64,000 nt of DNA. Origin: an uncultured Clostridium sp. (GTDB lineage: Bacteria > Bacillota > Clostridia > TANB77 > CAG-508). The notes beneath the pieces are model-generated. The model had not been told where the DNA came from. It worked only from the letters and a program-made list of their open reading frames with translations, and made no database searches. The translations under genes and the position numbers were made by a program. The DNA is taken from positions 1 through 64,000 of the forward strand of contig USMK01000003.1 of the NCBI GenBank assembly GCA_900555835.1, written 5' to 3'. Position 1 is the stretch's first letter; each line of letters opens with the position of its first letter. Of the stretch, positions 62,857 through 64,000 are shown piece by piece.

Positions 62857-64000
62857 TTATAATTCTTTAATTATTTCTAAATATTCTTTTTTAATTTTTT
62901 TAATTTCATTTTTACAATTATAATTTTTATTTATCAATAAATTATAATTTAAATCGAAATTTATTTTTCCAATTATTTTATATTCTTCAAATAATCTTTT
63001 TAATATTTTTTCTTTTATAGAATTTATATTATATTTGTTGAAAATTATATTAATAAATTGTTTTTTTATTTTCCATTCTTTATTATACATTTCTAGAATT
63101 TTTTGTGATTTTTTTATTTCAGTTAAATTAGGTTCAATTAACAATATATTTAAATAACTTTTTTTCATAATTTTTTTATTTTGATTTTCAAAACATTCTA
63201 ATGACATATCAATAAAAATATAATCATATTCTTTTATTAAATTATTTAAATATTCTTTTATATTTTCAATTTCATTATTTTTTAATATTTGTGAAATTGA
63301 AATTAAATCTATATTTTTATTATATTTAATTATATATTTTTTTAAATTATGTTTATTTTTATTTAACAATTTAATTCCAAGAATTGTATGTAAACAATTA
63401 TTCAAAATATCTAAATCAATAATCAATATTTTTTTATTTTTAAAACTTATTGCCAAATTAATGGTAAAAACACTTTTTCCAACTCCGAGGTAATCCATTT
63501 ATTGTTATTATTTTATTTTTATTATTTTCTATTTTAATTGTTTTATTTGAAATTAAATTTTTATTATCTGTTAGTTTATATTTAATTTTATTTTTAAATT
63601 TAAATATGTTTAATATATTTATTATTCTTATTATAATTAAATAATTAAATTTAATTACCTCGTTCAATTTAATTTTTAATTTATTTTTTATATTTAATAA
63701 TTCTTTTTTTCTATTTTTCATTTCATTAGTTTTTATATTTTCATTTATTATATTTTTAATTTTTTCTAATTCCGAAATATTTTCAGATTTAATTTTTATT
63801 TTTTCGATTATTTTATTTTCACTAATTTCATTATTATAATAAATATCAAAAATTCCTTCACTTCTTAAAAAGTATTCTAAATCTTCTTTTTTCTTTTCTA
63901 AAAAAATAATAATTTTAATATTTTTATTATATTTTTTTATTTCATAAATAAATTCTTTTATTTTTAATTCGCCTGGTAAAATTTCACTTAATATTAATAT
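62857..64000 (-). CDS. ParA/TadZ-like P-loop ATPase, restored by one CGG +1 shift, 5' end outside the window
   Basis: At least 380 residues are present. The upstream part (ILILSEILPGELKIKEFIYE, then FLRSEGIFDIYYNNEI) looks like a receiver-like domain of CpaE/TadZ proteins. A charged linker leads to TINGLP, then CGG; skipping C gives GVGKSVFTINLAISFKNKKI, completing the P-loop GLPGVGKS of the deviant Walker A family, with later IDLD and YIFIDMS motifs. 171 codons precede the site and 210 follow, to the stop. Unshifted reading destroys the nucleotide site. TadZ proteins place pilus machines; this role is inferred. Confidence 0.82.
63484..63487 (-). other. CGG +1 recoding site in the ParA/TadZ-like gene
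   Basis: Minus-strand context CCT-C-GGA, inside the P-loop between Pro and Gly. Confidence 0.9.

Overview
This is a 64 kb piece of a very AT-rich genome from a spore-forming Gram-positive bacterium, most likely an uncultured gut Clostridia lineage (inference). The evidence is spoIIR, spmA/spmB, a DacF-type carboxypeptidase, the ftsQ-DUF881-sbp division cluster, two MurA paralogues, LCP/Lgt-type envelope enzymes and DnaD/DnaI-type primosome genes. No rRNA or CRISPR array is present. There are four tRNA genes: Arg-ACG, Arg-UCU, Lys-CUU and Arg-CCU.

Main observation. Eleven recognisable genes look broken, but each is restored by the same event. When a CGG codon comes in frame, the C is skipped and reading resumes at the following GGN glycine codon (NNN-C-GGN, a +1 shift). 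I count 17 such sites, in the pilin-like gene (1), ftsQ (2), murA (2), spoIIR (1), murA2 (1), yycJ/walJ-like (2), a four-site M14 peptidase, cvpA (1), ykvI-like (1), dnaX (1) and a ParA/TadZ-like ATPase (1). Scanning the intact genes by eye I found no in-frame CGG used as plain arginine, while out-of-phase CGG (as in GAC GGA or AAC GGA) is common and harmless. The repaired proteins recover catalytic and structural motifs: the Cys of both MurAs, HxxE and the catalytic Glu of the M14 peptidase, the P-loop of the ParA ATPase, and the N termini of DnaX and YkvI. The simplest model is that CGG has no normal arginine decoder here and acts as a +1 recoding signal, or that CGGN is read as a four-base glycine codon. 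The window carries tRNA-Arg(ACG) and TadA, which together would read CGU/CGC/CGA but not CGG, and shows no tRNA-Arg(CCG); the rest of the genome cannot be seen.

Layout. 1-520: tail of an Rpn-type nuclease and structured non-coding DNA. 521-5896 (minus): murA, ftsQ, two DUF881 proteins, sbp, then a pilin-like protein with a GC-rich C-terminal patch. 6053-8776: a DinD-like fragment, a membrane protein, a PssD/PssE-type glycosyltransferase pair and two tRNA-Arg genes. 8937-15205 (minus): TcdA-like dehydratase, a 1229-aa peptidoglycan-hydrolase/channel fusion and a membrane-anchored propeller-like protein. 15372-23939: TtcA-like protein, a candidate small RNA, sugar-nucleotide enzymes, spoIIR-murA2-yycJ, spmA/spmB. 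24052-37544: tRNA-Lys, M14 peptidase, DNA-uptake-like genes (endonuclease, ComEA), DacF, RsfS, LCP, CvpA, YkvI, RecR, YbaB, DnaX with SRP RNA, TadA. 37694-50641: Lgt-like protein and two giant surface proteins. 51190-57088: tRNA-Arg, DUF1858, a compact VirD4/VirB2/VirB6/VirB3-like set, DnaD and DnaC/DnaI. 57089-59457: gene-free AT-rich DNA with a ~760-bp direct repeat. 59500-64000 (minus): gyrA, an unknown protein and the ParA/TadZ-like ATPase, which runs off the window.

Most genes serve envelope growth, division, sporulation and surface display. The recoding sites fall mainly in that set plus DNA replication, so essential functions would depend on efficient shifting at CGG.
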